Positions 18,460 to 28,336 of a stretch of DNA of 64,000 bases are shown one piece after another. The notes under the pieces were generated by a model. The model was not told the origin of the DNA, searched no databases, and worked only from the letters and a program-made list of their open reading frames with translations. The stretch lies in NCBI RefSeq assembly GCF_039536325.1, contig NZ_BAAAYO010000001.1, positions 186,001-250,000 on the forward strand, given 5' to 3'. Every line of letters starts with the position of its first letter. Within the stretch, counting starts at the first letter, position 1. The DNA comes from Paenibacillus_AB hodogayensis (lineage in GTDB: Bacteria; Bacillota; Bacilli; Paenibacillales; NBRC-103111). Made by a program: the position numbers and the translations under genes.

Positions 18460-19443
18460 TCAGGTCCAGTCCAGCACGACACCCAGGCAGGATGCTTTGC
18501 CGCTCTGGATCACCTTCCAGGCTTCGGCGGCCTGCTCCGCGCGAAAGCGGTGCGTGATGAGAGGAGACGTTTTCAGCCAGCCTTGCGAAATGGCCGCGAT
18601 CGTGGCTTCCATGCGCTCGGCCGTCCAGCCCGACGGCGTATGCAGCGTAATCTCCTGCCCCCGCAGCGTCTGAATGTCGACCGTCCCTTCCTCTCCCAGG
18701 AAGCCGGCCGAGACGAAGTGGCTGTTGTGCTTCATATACGGTTGAATGGCGCGAAACGCCCCCATATCGCCGACCGTATCGACAACGACAGCCAGCCTGC
18801 GGCCGGCGAGCGCGTCGGACAACCCCGTCGTCCGCGTATTTACCCCCCGTATCGGCGAGGGGAGGTAGGCAAGCCGGCCGTCGTGCCGGCCAAGGACGGT
18901 AACCTGCGCCCCGCGGTGCAGCAGCGTCTGCGCCGCCCATTGCCCGACGAGCCCGTCCCCGATGACGACCGCCTCGTCCCCTTCGGCCAGCGAAGGCCGC
19001 ATGCCGCAGTTGTAGCCGACCTGAGTCAGCACAAGACCGCAATAATCTTCGGGTGAAGCGCCGGCAGGCAGTTTCCAAATATGATTGACTGGCGTAACCG
19101 CCGGATCGACATGTCCGCCGAACGCGTCGAACATGCCGGATACCTTGCTGATCGCCGCAAATACGCGCTCCCCGACCTCGAAGCCGCGCACGGCGGAGCC
19201 GATAGCCCGAACGATGCCCGTCTTCTGGTAACCGGCCACGATCGGGAACGGCCGGCTGTCGCCGAGCCGGTACGGCACTTCGCCGCGTATCCGCTCTCCC
19301 CTCAAGTAAGACGATTCGGTGCCGATGCTGATCCACGAATAGTCCAGCTCGATCAAGACATCGTTGTCTCCGGGCTCCGGCACTTGCACTTCCTTGTATT
19401 CGACCTCATTGTTATTCGTAAACACAACAGCGTGAGCTTTCAT
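18460..19443 (-). CDS. Medium-chain alcohol dehydrogenase-like oxidoreductase
   Basis: 327 aa. GroES-like N-terminal domain (VPEPGDNDVLIELDYSWISIGTES) and a nucleotide-binding domain near residues 150-260 (VVIGDGLVGQWAAQTLLHRGAQVTVLG, the GxGxxG position reading GDGLVG). The usual Cys/His zinc ligands are not evident, so it may be a zinc-free MDR enzyme like those paired with Gfo/Idh genes in sugar catabolism. ATG 19443 follows GGAGG by 5-6 bases. It lies 38 bases downstream of another MDR gene on the same strand, likely one operon. Substrate unknown. Confidence 0.75.
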   Translation of the reverse strand: MKAHAVVFTNNNEVEYKEVQVPEPGDNDVLIELDYSWISIGTESSYLRGERIRGEVPYRLGDSRPFPIVAGYQKTGIVRAIGSAVRGFEVGERVFAAISKVSGMFDAFGGHVDPAVTPVNHIWKLPAGASPEDYCGLVLTQVGYNCGMRPSLAEGDEAVVIGDGLVGQWAAQTLLHRGAQVTVLGRHDGRLAYLPSPIRGVNTRTTGLSDALAGRRLAVVVDTVGDMGAFRAIQPYMKHNSHFVSAGFLGEEGTVDIQTLRGQEITLHTPSGWTAERMEATIAAISQGWLKTSPLITHRFRAEQAAEAWKVIQSGKASCLGVVLDWT

Positions 19444-19481
19444 CGCATCCTCCGTATCGCCGGGACAGACGGCCGAACCGT

Positions 19482-20453
19482 CTATTGCTCCGGTATGAAA
19501 CAAATTTTTATCGCTTCCTGCATCTTCAGCAATTGCACGCCCTTGCTGTATTCGGCCAGCGGCAGCTCGCAGCTGATCAGCGGCTCGAAGTCCAGCTTGC
19601 CGGCGACAACCAGCTCCAGAGCATATTCCGCCGCCTCGCGGAAATGACCCGGGTACCCGATCACGCTTAATCCCTGATGATGAATCACGTAGTCGTCGCG
19701 TTGAACTGCAAACAGGGCTACCGCTTCGTTCGTCCGGTCCATAATGTTGCGCACCGCCTGGGGATAGCCGACGCAATCGATCGCGATCTCGAGCGCGCCG
19801 GGCTTGCCGCGTTTGGCGATCTCCGCCGAATCCGGCTCGACGCACAAGGAAGCGCCAAGCCGCAACGCCAGCTCTCTGCGCTGCGGGTTCGGATCGAGAC
19901 CGATTACCTCCGCCGCGCCTTCGGCCAGCAGCATCTGCACGGCGATCAATCCCGCCGGTCCGAGACCGTTCACGCCGCAACGGCGTCCGCGAATGCCTGC
20001 GGACTGCTTCAGCTTCAGGATGCTCGCGGCAACGCACATGCCGAGCTCGAGCGAAACGGCTTTGCGGAACGGCAATTCATCCGGAAGCGCCAGCAAATTG
20101 TCCTGCTTCATGACGACATATTGGGCATAGCAGCCCGCCCGATGATGGCCGGCATCGCGCCAAGCGGCCACCTTCTGTCCTTCCTGCAGCGTGCAGTCCG
20201 GCCCCGCCTTCGCCACAATGCCTGCCATTTCGTGTCCGGGCTGGCCGGGGGAGTACGGAAACGGGACGGCCTGTTCGTACGCGAACATCGGCTTGCCATA
20301 ATAAATGTGCAAATCCCATTGCGGACATGTGGCGACTTCCATGACGCGTACCAGCGCCTCGCCGGGACCCGGCTCCGGAATCGGGACGTCGACCAGTTCG
20401 GCGTGCTCGGCACGGATAATTTGCAAAGTTTTCATCGTTTGATTGCTATTCAT
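19482..20453 (-). CDS. Zinc-type alcohol dehydrogenase family protein
   Basis: 323 aa. The ATCPQWD and GQPGHEMAG motifs correspond to the catalytic Cys and His-Glu pair of zinc MDR enzymes, and VNGLGPAGLIAVQMLLAEGA near residue 160 is the NAD(P) fold. ATG 20453 with GGCGG 7-8 bases upstream fits best; a GTG at 20462 is also in frame. It is the first gene of a probable two-gene unit with the MDR gene at 19443. Both could act successively on one polyol or sugar substrate, which is an inference from adjacency. Confidence 0.78.
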   Translation of the reverse strand: MNSNQTMKTLQIIRAEHAELVDVPIPEPGPGEALVRVMEVATCPQWDLHIYYGKPMFAYEQAVPFPYSPGQPGHEMAGIVAKAGPDCTLQEGQKVAAWRDAGHHRAGCYAQYVVMKQDNLLALPDELPFRKAVSLELGMCVAASILKLKQSAGIRGRRCGVNGLGPAGLIAVQMLLAEGAAEVIGLDPNPQRRELALRLGASLCVEPDSAEIAKRGKPGALEIAIDCVGYPQAVRNIMDRTNEAVALFAVQRDDYVIHHQGLSVIGYPGHFREAAEYALELVVAGKLDFEPLISCELPLAEYSKGVQLLKMQEAIKICFIPEQ

Positions 20454-20962
20454 TACGTTCACCGCCGTTTTCGATAGTTATCGCGTTCCAACTAATCATA
20501 GTGAAAGACGGAGCCGAGGTCTTTAGCGGTTTTATCCCAATCCGTCGTTTGCCTCCCGCCGAAAATGCGGTCGTTCTTTGCCGTTTCCCCGGTGCGTTTG
20601 CACATTATTGACATACCGGGAAAGGAATTGACCGAGCTTGTCCACACGGCGCGCAGCTCTGGGACTGCCGGGGGCCCCCGTTCGGCCTTTCGACAGTCAC
20701 CGCATGCCGGTCGGTCCGACATGACAAGGCGCGTAAGCTTTCCCTGGGAGGTTGCTTCTGCCGCTAAACCTTCGGAAACGCGCCGATGAACGCGGCTAAC
20801 GTCAATTGCGCGTCGTTCGCACTCCCGGCGCGTTGGACCCTTCCTTCCCGGTAAGCCGTAATCGCGCCCATTCGGTCAATAGCGTGCAACGACACGGACT
20901 GTCTGATAGGATAAGATGACTATAGGCAATTCCATATGACGAAGGAGAGGTCGGCTTACTCT
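20454..20962. other. Intergenic region, divergent promoters expected
   Basis: About 500 bases between the divergent MDR and SGNH genes. I see no convincing gene, terminator or repeat. A TTGACA at 20609 has no matching -10 at proper spacing. The short open frames have no ribosome binding sites. Confidence 0.5.
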
Positions 20963-21688
20963 ATGTACAAATTTACTAGACTCTACGACCGGCTGCAGGA
21001 AAAGGCGGATAATCCCGCCGCCCGCCCGGTTATTTATGTGGCGATCGGAGACAGCGTCACGCAAGGGTGTATGGAAGACGGCGCAGTCGAGCACGAACTG
21101 GTATACCACCAGCTGCTGAGGCTTCGCGTGGCCAAGCGGTATCCCTCCAGCATCTTCAACGTGATCAACTCGGGCGTATCCGGGGACAGCGTCGCCCGTT
21201 CCCGAGAAAGGTGGCAGCGGGACGTCCTGTGCTACAACCCCGATCTGGTGACGATCAAGTTCGGCTTGAACGATGCCCATGGCGGGGTAAACGGAGTCGA
21301 AGCGTATATCGGCGCGATCCGTGACCTCGTCCGGCTCATCAAGGAAGAGACGGACGCCGATATTCTGCTTATTACGCCAAGTATGATGATGAAGCGGGAG
21401 AACGGGCTCATTTCGCCCGGACACGCGCGCCACATTCCGACATTCAAGGCTTTGTACGAAGCCGGCCATCTGTTCCGGTATGTCGATGCGCTGCGGGCAT
21501 TCGCTGCGGCGAACGACCTGCCGCTGCTGGACGTCTACGCCATGTGGGAGAAGATGGAGGCGGACGGCGTGGACATACATACCCGTCTGTCCAACGGCAT
21601 CAACCATCCCGACCGGCAGTTTCACGAGCAGTTCGCCGAGGCGCTGGAGGAAGCGCTATTCGCGGGATCTGCACGATCCGACTCCTAA
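20963..21688 (+). CDS. SGNH/GDSL-family esterase or lipase
   Basis: 241 aa. Block I IGDSVTQG (catalytic Ser), block II Gly in NSGVSGDS, block III GLNDAHGG (Asn), and a terminal NGINHPDRQFHE segment with the catalytic His. There is no signal peptide, so it is cytoplasmic. Family members deacetylate sugars or oligosaccharides, which fits the carbohydrate setting. ATG 20963 is 12 bases after GGAGAGG. The ATG at 20936 precedes that site and is less likely. Confidence 0.8.
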   Translation: MYKFTRLYDRLQEKADNPAARPVIYVAIGDSVTQGCMEDGAVEHELVYHQLLRLRVAKRYPSSIFNVINSGVSGDSVARSRERWQRDVLCYNPDLVTIKFGLNDAHGGVNGVEAYIGAIRDLVRLIKEETDADILLITPSMMMKRENGLISPGHARHIPTFKALYEAGHLFRYVDALRAFAAANDLPLLDVYAMWEKMEADGVDIHTRLSNGINHPDRQFHEQFAEALEEALFAGSARSDS

Positions 21689-21697
21689 ATGCGGGCC

Positions 21698-21740
21698 AAA
21701 AGAGCGACCGAGCCGGATAAACCGGTCCGGCCGCTCTTTA
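21698..21740. terminator. Bidirectional rho-independent terminator
   Basis: AAAGAGCG-CCG-CCGG pairs with CCGG-CGG-CGCTCTTT around ATAAA, giving a long stem with T-rich flanks on both strands. It separates the convergent SGNH and beta-helix genes. Confidence 0.75.
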
Positions 21741-21848
21741 TCGTTCGCTTGTCAAGATTCGTGCCGTTCGCCAACGCCCTCGCAAGCGTTGATATGCAGC
21801 GTAGAACGAAGCGACGTCTAGGGAACGGCCGTACACGCAAGCTGCCGG

Positions 21849-23606
21849 CTACAACTTCACCTTCGCGTCGCCCGCTGACGTCTTGTAAAGTCTTCCTTCG
21901 CCCAAGCCTCCCGCTGTCGCCGCAGCGTCGTCCGAATAAGCCGGTACATGAACCGTCAGGCCGTAATGGACGGACGCCCCGGAGTAATCGGAGAGCAGCG
22001 CGGCGGAGCCGATCTCGCTCGCGAACCCTTCGATTCGCGTACGATGCTGCCGGTTTTGGATGCTGCAATAGACGGTCGTCTTCGCCGCCATAGCCGGCGT
22101 CAGCACGAGACCGGAGGTAACCGTGTCCGTGGCCAGCCCCAGCTCCGTATCGCGAACCTTCAGATCGTCGGCCTTGCTCGTCGTCACCGCATTCGCGCAC
22201 GTTCCTATATGCTTGATTCCTTTGAATTCACAATTCGACGTGGCGAAGACGTCGTCGGCGATCGTGTCGGCTTCGAAGAAGCGGGTAAACGAGAGCAGGC
22301 TGCCGCAATCTCCGATAAACGTCGCACCGTCGACTGTGACGTTGGACCAGTCGCCCATGAACAGGGAACCGATCGTCCCGTATGCCGGGTCATTATGCAG
22401 CGACAGGCTGCCGATCCGCACATTCGAGCCGCGATCGGAAACGAACGCGCCATGCGGACGGGCGTACGTAACCGACTTGCCGCAATTGCGGGCAGCCACT
22501 CCGCCGACCACATGCTGCATGTTCACCCCCGAATGGGGGTAGCCGGCGGAGTTGCCGAACAGCCCGATGACCGTCTCGCAGCGCTCGGCCACGAGGCTGT
22601 TTACGACGACTCCCGTATCCTCCTGATTCGTTCCTCCGGCGAGACAGAGCGCCATATAGCAATCGATGGCGACGATGCTCCCGATAACCGCTTTCCTTGC
22701 CCCGTACAGGCCCGGATTGACGCCGGCCTCGCACGTTACGGCTCTGCCCCCTTTGCGCGATTTGCTATGCGCCGCATTTTTGACCGTAATGCTGCCCGCA
22801 TGCCATTCCGTATGGTTTCTGCGCAAATAGAGTCCGCCCTGCGCCGGGATGAGTCCGCCGTCCACCTTCAGCTCGGTAATATGCACGTTTTTGGCTCCCG
22901 GTACGCCGGTAACCGCGCAATCATAGGTCGTTTGCGCGATGATTTTCAGCCAATTGGGTCCTCCGAAGGTCGTATTGTTCCACAGCGTAATCGTCTCCCC
23001 GATGCCGTATGCGCCGCCGGCCCAATCCAGCACCGCCGTTCCTCCGCCCTGCTTCTTCAGTTGAAGCGCCATCGCCTGCAGTTGGGGATACGAGTCGGTC
23101 GCTCCGTCGTCGCCTTTCGCTCCATAGCGGGTAGCGAGTAGTCCCCCCGTCTTGCGAATGACAGCGATGTTGCCGTTGACCAGCGCATGATCGCCGAAAC
23201 CGTCCGGCGTACCGGCAAAATCCGCCGGAGCGACGATATCATACATCGCGCCGCCTAGCGGACCGAGCGGCGAGCCCGCCCAGCCGGCATAATAGGAGAC
23301 GGTGCTGGCCAGCTTTCCGGCCGGAAGGTCCGCGAGCTTCATCTCCGCCACGTGGTCGAAGCCGACGAGCGGCGAACAGCAGTCCTCCGGATTTTGGCCA
23401 TATACGGCGTTCATGACGGAATGGACGAGCGGACCCGAGTCCGCAGCTGCCGCAAATCCGCTCCGTCCCCCGAGCATGACGCCCGTCGCGGCCGCAGCTC
23501 CCGCGAGCGAGAGGGCCGTCAGCAGGTCCCTCCGGCTCATCGTGCGGCTGTCCCCATCATGTCCGGCATGTTGCGGCAATAGATCGTTTTCCGAGTTTGT
23601 CTTCAT
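21849..23606 (-). CDS. Tat-exported right-handed beta-helix protein (pectate-lyase-3 type)
   Basis: 585 aa. A twin-arginine signal (SRRDLLTALSLAGAAAATG, residues 24-45) is followed by an AAAADS cleavage zone. The segment ATRYGAKGDDGATDSYPQLQAMA with the downstream GGTAVLDWAGGAYGIGETITL is the start of Pectate_lyase_3 beta-helix proteins such as phage tailspikes, epimerases and polysaccharide lyases. Many short beta-rung repeats follow to about residue 500. No lyase catalytic triad could be assigned. ATG 23606 has AAGGAG 13 bases upstream; a GTG at 23618 is too near it. It lies 49 bases downstream of the sugar-binding lipoprotein gene, so joint expression is likely. Confidence 0.72.
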   Translation of the reverse strand: MKTNSENDLLPQHAGHDGDSRTMSRRDLLTALSLAGAAAATGVMLGGRSGFAAAADSGPLVHSVMNAVYGQNPEDCCSPLVGFDHVAEMKLADLPAGKLASTVSYYAGWAGSPLGPLGGAMYDIVAPADFAGTPDGFGDHALVNGNIAVIRKTGGLLATRYGAKGDDGATDSYPQLQAMALQLKKQGGGTAVLDWAGGAYGIGETITLWNNTTFGGPNWLKIIAQTTYDCAVTGVPGAKNVHITELKVDGGLIPAQGGLYLRRNHTEWHAGSITVKNAAHSKSRKGGRAVTCEAGVNPGLYGARKAVIGSIVAIDCYMALCLAGGTNQEDTGVVVNSLVAERCETVIGLFGNSAGYPHSGVNMQHVVGGVAARNCGKSVTYARPHGAFVSDRGSNVRIGSLSLHNDPAYGTIGSLFMGDWSNVTVDGATFIGDCGSLLSFTRFFEADTIADDVFATSNCEFKGIKHIGTCANAVTTSKADDLKVRDTELGLATDTVTSGLVLTPAMAAKTTVYCSIQNRQHRTRIEGFASEIGSAALLSDYSGASVHYGLTVHVPAYSDDAAATAGGLGEGRLYKTSAGDAKVKL

Positions 23607-23655
23607 GCTACGCGTCACGCTCCTTAGTATATACGGGTCGGGGGCATCCCCTCGT

Positions 23656-24945
23656 TCATCTTTTCTTCTGCTGCTCCAGCAGCTTGTCCGCCCTGTCGTT
23701 CGCGTCCCTCAATGCCGAATTGATGTCCTTGCCGGTCAATACTTCATTAAGCGCTTTGGCCAGCTCGGCCCTGACGATCGAATCGTAGGCATGCACCTTG
23801 TACAACGGCGCCGACTGCAGCTTGAAGATCGCTTCCGTGTTTTTGCCCTTGAGCGACTGGAGGTTCTCTCCGAACACTTTCTGGGGCTCGGGATCGACGA
23901 GGCTGGACACGTAGCCGCTGCGGCTGATGTCCATTTGGATCTCCTTGGAGGTCATGTAGGCGATGACCTGGAAAGCTGCCTCTTTATGCTTGCTGAGCGA
24001 AGAAATGCTCAAATTGTGCGAGTCGACCTGGAACGACTTGCCCGGCACTTGCTCGTAAGTCGGCATCGTCACCATGTCCCAGTTTTGATTGACGCCTTTC
24101 TTGTAATAATCCTCGAAATTGCCGAGAACATTCCAGAAAGCCGACATCGCCACCGTTCCTTTGTAGAAATCCGTCATGTTGTTGCCCCGGCTGTTGCCCG
24201 GTATACCGTAGATCGTCCTCAGGTTGTCCAGCGCCAGCGCGAATCGCTCCGCCTCCAAATTCGCTTTGCCGTCGGCTTTCACGAACGGGGTCGTCAATTG
24301 CGAGACGGCCGAGTACGAATCGCTCGCGTCCAGACCTTTGTACGAAACGCCGCCATCCGTCCGCGTTACTTTGACCGCCAGCTCCGCCGCCTGCTTCCAG
24401 GTCATGCCGTCCTTCGGGTAAGCGACGCCAAACTTGTCGAACAAGTCCTTGTTGTAATACAGAACGGCGAAGTTGCGATAGATCGGCAATGCATACAGCT
24501 CGCCCTTGTCTCCCCACATCTTGATCGCCTCGATGGCAAGCGGGTCGAGCTTCGATACGTCAAAGCCGTTTTTCTTTACAAGCTCGGTCAAGTCCTGGAG
24601 CACGTTCAGGTTGATATATTCCGCATACCACGGCGTACTGTTGTAGATCAAGTCCGGGAACGTGCCCGCCGCCACGAGATCTTCCGGCAGTTGCCCCTTC
24701 TGCCTGAGCAGCGGCTGCAGCGTAATGTGCGGATATTTTTTGCGTACCGCCTCGACGATCATATCCTGGATCGGAAACGCGTTCTGCATGTACAGCGTCA
24801 GCGTGACCGGTTCCGGAGCGGTCTGTACGTCTTTGGCGCCGTTCGCCGCTTCCTGTTCTTTCGACTTTCCCTCGCCTCCCTGGCCGCAGCCCGTCGTCGC
24901 GGCCAGCGCCGCCGCGAGCGCCGCTAACGTCCATAAACGTTTCAT
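23656..24945 (-). CDS. ABC transporter sugar-binding lipoprotein (orphan)
   Basis: 429 aa, full length for family 1 solute-binding proteins. Lipobox ATTGC is near residue 20. The binding fold includes FPDLIYNSTPWYAEY, VLYYNKDLFDKFGVAYPKDG near residue 165, and AFQVIAYMTSKEIQ near 320. AGGGGG is 8 bases before ATG 24945. No permease or ATPase is adjacent, so it must share a transporter encoded elsewhere. It is the intact paralogue that shows where the chimeric protein at 6343 breaks off. The AraC gene at 26063 lies upstream on the same strand. Confidence 0.85.
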   Translation of the reverse strand: MKRLWTLAALAAALAATTGCGQGGEGKSKEQEAANGAKDVQTAPEPVTLTLYMQNAFPIQDMIVEAVRKKYPHITLQPLLRQKGQLPEDLVAAGTFPDLIYNSTPWYAEYINLNVLQDLTELVKKNGFDVSKLDPLAIEAIKMWGDKGELYALPIYRNFAVLYYNKDLFDKFGVAYPKDGMTWKQAAELAVKVTRTDGGVSYKGLDASDSYSAVSQLTTPFVKADGKANLEAERFALALDNLRTIYGIPGNSRGNNMTDFYKGTVAMSAFWNVLGNFEDYYKKGVNQNWDMVTMPTYEQVPGKSFQVDSHNLSISSLSKHKEAAFQVIAYMTSKEIQMDISRSGYVSSLVDPEPQKVFGENLQSLKGKNTEAIFKLQSAPLYKVHAYDSIVRAELAKALNEVLTGKDINSALRDANDRADKLLEQQKKR

Positions 24946-25171
24946 TGTGATTCCCCCTTGGTTAATCGCTACACCACAATCATAATGAAACGCCGCGGCG
25001 CGGTCTTTAGATGAACCGCACTTATCGCAGGCTGCGGAGATTTCTGGAAACCGCTTTCTGCATATCGTCAAGCAATCCCGTTTGTACAAAACTGACATGG
25101 GAAAAAAAGGAGCCTCCCGAACGCGACCCCGGCCAAAGCAATCAGGTCTCGTCTTTACTCGCTCCGACTAA

Positions 25172-25200
25172 AAAAAGCCGCCATGGCGAACTTCGCCTAT
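25172..25200 (-). terminator. Weak terminator-like dyad after the AraC gene
   Basis: ATGGCGAA/TTCGCC forms a tight dyad. On the minus strand it is followed, after GGC, by TTTTTTTAG. The loop is very small, so this could instead be a protein-binding site. The rest of 24946-25241 holds nothing clear. Confidence 0.3.
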
Positions 25201-25241
25201 GACAGCTGCTTGAGTCTTAGTTTCATTGTACCCCGCCGGCT

Positions 25242-26063
25242 CTACTTCCTGTTCGCGAGCCGCCATTGCTGGGGACTGCTCCCGTACTTGCGCTTGAACA
25301 GCCGGGAAAAATAGTGGATGCTGTTAAAGCCGGTCGCCTCCGCGATCTGCTGCACGCCCATATCGGTGTTGACCAAATAGCTGATCGCCGCGCTCAGCCG
25401 CAGCTTGTTCAAATATTGCATGGGCGTTACCCCGGTCTCGTGCTTGAAGGCCCGCACGAGATAGGAGGAGTTAAGATGCACCCGTTTCGACAACCGGGCC
25501 AAGTCGATCGGTTCGTAGTAGCTCGTTTCCATATGTCTCATCAGTGTCTGGATAAAATCCCGGCTCGACTTGTCGTTCGCTTCGGAAACGGCCTGAAGCC
25601 GATACCGGAGATCGTTTTGAATAAGGCGTACCGTCTTCCTGATATCAAGCATAACGATCTCCTCGTCGTAACGGTTGTCGTCCCGATGTTTGAGCTCCAG
25701 CGCCATGCTCAAGGCGTCTAGCGTCTGCTTGATCGGGCGCAGCTCGTCAGAGTCGTAATCCGCCACTTTTTGTAAACGATTCCAATGGATCGCCTGCTCG
25801 ATTGTCGGAAAAGCATCCCCCTCCCCGATATCCAGCTCGATATACCAGAAGCTGAACGGCGTCTGAAACTGGACGATTTGATGGGGCGTATTCGGGGTCA
25901 AGATGCACAGGCTCGGGGACGGGATTTCGTACTGGTTTCCCATCCATTCCAATAATGCCTTTCCTTGAGTCACATACAAAATTTCGAAGTACGGGTGAAT
26001 GCCCCCGCTTTTCCCTTTGTACCCGGAATGAAACGTATGGTGGTTGAACATTCTGATCTGCAT
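25242..26063 (-). CDS. AraC-family transcriptional regulator
   Basis: 273 aa. Cupin sensor domain (GGIHPYFEILYVTQGKALLEW, residues 20-40) and a C-terminal pair of helix-turn-helix motifs (LARLSKRVHLNSSYLVRAFKHETG; IAEATGFNSIHYFSRLFKRKYG). ATG 26063 has GGAGGG 7 bases upstream; the ATG at 26096 has none. It is followed on the same strand by the sugar-binding lipoprotein and the beta-helix genes, its likely targets. Confidence 0.85.
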   Translation of the reverse strand: MQIRMFNHHTFHSGYKGKSGGIHPYFEILYVTQGKALLEWMGNQYEIPSPSLCILTPNTPHQIVQFQTPFSFWYIELDIGEGDAFPTIEQAIHWNRLQKVADYDSDELRPIKQTLDALSMALELKHRDDNRYDEEIVMLDIRKTVRLIQNDLRYRLQAVSEANDKSSRDFIQTLMRHMETSYYEPIDLARLSKRVHLNSSYLVRAFKHETGVTPMQYLNKLRLSAAISYLVNTDMGVQQIAEATGFNSIHYFSRLFKRKYGSSPQQWRLANRK

Positions 26064-26170
26064 GGCGGTCCCTCCGAAACGATGGTCCTTATCCATTCGC
26101 CCGGTGCTGCGGGCTTCTTACAAGCATTATAGATTCGCTGCCGCAACCGGTCAATGCGCAGCAAAAAGCA

Positions 26171-26201
26171 AAACGGCAAGGAGTCGTAACCCTTGCCGTT
26201 T
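26171..26201. terminator. Terminator of the chemoreceptor gene
   Basis: AAACGGCAAGG and CCTTGCCGTTT form a perfect 11-pair stem. The minus-strand read continues TTGCTTTTTGC. Confidence 0.75.
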
Positions 26202-26218
26202 CAACGTCTTATAGCAGT

Positions 26219-28237
26219 CTACAGTTTGAACACTCTGATCAAATCGTTCAGCTCGCCCATGAGCCGGTTGAGCGATTGGGCCGAGACGGCGATATTTTCC
26301 ATGATGGCCGTCTGCTCCTCCGCCGAGGCGGCCACCGATTGCGAATTGTCCGCCGATTGCTTGGAGATGCCGACCATTTCGGCGAACGAAGCGGTAATCT
26401 GCTCGGTTCCGGCCGATATTTGCTCCGTCGTGGCGGACACCTCCTGAATTTGCGAAGATACGTCGCGGATCGAGGAACGGATCGTCGTAAACGATTCGCC
26501 GATCTCCCGCATTTTCCCGATGCCTCCGTTAATTTCCGCCACATTCCGGTTCATCGATTTCACGGCAGAGTCCGCCGACTGCTGAATCAGGCGCACCAGT
26601 TGGACGATGCTCGACACCGAGCTGGTCGTCTGCTCCGCCAGCTTCTTCACCTCATTGGCAACGACCGCGAAGCCTCTCCCCTGCTCGCCCGCTCGGGCCG
26701 CCTCGATGGAAGCGTTCAACGAAAGCAAAGCCGTCTGGCTGGAAATGGTCGAGATGACGTCCACGATTTGGCCGATCTCATCGGAATGCCGGTACAGCTC
26801 GGCGATAACCGTGGACGAATCGTTCGCCGTCGAGGCGATGACATTCATTTGCTCGATGGCCTCCTGAATATCCGTAAAGCCCGAATCTACCTCGTTCGAG
26901 ACGACGCCGGTCTGATCGGCCACGATACCCGACGATTCGGCGATCCGCTGGACGCCCGTCGCGGTCTCCTCCATCGCCCGGGCCGACTGCTCCGCCCCCT
27001 GCAGTTGGCTGTCCGTCCCGACCGCCACTTCCCCGATCGCCTCGGCAATCTGCGACGCTGCCTGGGACGACTGCTCCGCCGATTGCAGCAGCTCCGTGGA
27101 GGCTGCGGCGACCTGGGAGACGGTATCGTTGATTTTGCCGACGATGCCCGCGATCGAATCGACCATCGTATTGATGCTCTGGCTCATTTGCCCGATCTCG
27201 TCATCGGACTTCACCGCGAGCCTTTCGTTCAACTCGTTATTCGCCACCTTTTTCATAAAATCGGATATGGCTACGATCGGACGCGCAATCGAACGGGTTG
27301 CCACAATCGCCAGAACCGATACGAGCACGATGACCGCAAGCAGGAAAACAAACGCGATCAGTTGTACCTCCCCTACTTTGGCGTACACTTCTGCGGTCGG
27401 CACGGTTACAAGCAGCCTCCATGACGTGTTCGGGATCGTATCGTAGTATGTAATCCGTTCTTGGCCGTCTGCGCCCTTATATGTCACGTTCCCGCTGCTC
27501 GTAGAAACAATCGTCTCGAACGCCGCCTTGGCGCTGGCCGACGTCTCGAATTCCGCGACAGGCTTGCCGATGCGTGACGGATCGGGGTGCGTGTAATATT
27601 CTCCTGCGCCCGACAGAATGTAGCCGTAGCCGGTATCCGACACGTGGATCGTGGAGGTTAGCTTGCCGAGCATGTCCGGCGACACGGTGGCGGACAATAG
27701 TCCGGTGAAAGCGCCGGAATCGTTCAAAATCGGCACGTCGATCGGCAGCACATACTTGCCCGTTTTTTTGCTGACGACCATGTCGGCGATGACCGTCCGC
27801 TTCGTTTCCTTCGTCTGCTTGAAATGCTCGCGGTCGGCGATGTTCAGGGCAACATTGTCCGTATCCTTGCCTTCTCCGCTGACATCGACGTAATTCAGCG
27901 CGGTTACCTGCTCGTCGCTTTCCTTGAGCACCTTGAGCACGGGCAAAATCGCGGACGGATTGCCCGAGCCAAACTCCTTGTGCTGTTTGATCAGCGATTG
28001 CAGCGCACTCGCCTTGCTTTCCATCCATTGGTCCAGCCGATCCACGTTCGAATTGAGCACCTCGTGGACGACTTTGGCGTTTTCCGTGCGGGTCACGTTT
28101 GCAAAATAGAGAACGAAAAACACGGTGGAGACGACCAAAGGAACGATGGCGATGGCAAGCATGAGGATCGAATACTTTTTGCGGATCGAGATGCTGCGGA
28201 CGTTCCATTTGCGTACTGGCGATGGGGCTACTGACAT
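26219..28237 (-). CDS. Methyl-accepting chemotaxis protein
   Basis: 672 aa. Transmembrane helix 1 at about residues 24-46, an extracellular dCache-type sensor to about 280 (GYGYILSGAGEYYTHPDPSRIG is the distal subdomain), helix 2 at about 283-305, HAMP to about 360, then a long coiled-coil signalling domain. The hairpin tip SIEAARAGEQGRGFAVVANE is canonical. AAGGAGGG lies 7 bases before the start. It is a single gene with its own terminator. The ligand is unknown; dCache sensors often bind amino acids or sugars. Confidence 0.9.
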   Translation of the reverse strand: MSVAPSPVRKWNVRSISIRKKYSILMLAIAIVPLVVSTVFFVLYFANVTRTENAKVVHEVLNSNVDRLDQWMESKASALQSLIKQHKEFGSGNPSAILPVLKVLKESDEQVTALNYVDVSGEGKDTDNVALNIADREHFKQTKETKRTVIADMVVSKKTGKYVLPIDVPILNDSGAFTGLLSATVSPDMLGKLTSTIHVSDTGYGYILSGAGEYYTHPDPSRIGKPVAEFETSASAKAAFETIVSTSSGNVTYKGADGQERITYYDTIPNTSWRLLVTVPTAEVYAKVGEVQLIAFVFLLAVIVLVSVLAIVATRSIARPIVAISDFMKKVANNELNERLAVKSDDEIGQMSQSINTMVDSIAGIVGKINDTVSQVAAASTELLQSAEQSSQAASQIAEAIGEVAVGTDSQLQGAEQSARAMEETATGVQRIAESSGIVADQTGVVSNEVDSGFTDIQEAIEQMNVIASTANDSSTVIAELYRHSDEIGQIVDVISTISSQTALLSLNASIEAARAGEQGRGFAVVANEVKKLAEQTTSSVSSIVQLVRLIQQSADSAVKSMNRNVAEINGGIGKMREIGESFTTIRSSIRDVSSQIQEVSATTEQISAGTEQITASFAEMVGISKQSADNSQSVAASAEEQTAIMENIAVSAQSLNRLMGELNDLIRVFKL

Positions 28238-28336
28238 TCAATTCCCTCCTTAACGGAAAGTGTGAGGCTATGAAGAATAATATCATATTTTGTCGAAATA
28301 TGTAGTAAAAATCAATAAAAATTTGATTAAAAAGAA

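Noticed and set aside
18308..19336. 342-codon open frame in another frame on the minus strand
   Set aside because: It overlaps the MDR gene (18460-19443) completely. Arg/Gly-rich composition and no ribosome binding site mark it as a high-GC shadow.
25035..25060. cre-like GGAAACCGCTTTC upstream of the sugar-binding lipoprotein
   Set aside because: At least three mismatches to the core consensus, including the central CG, so not supported.
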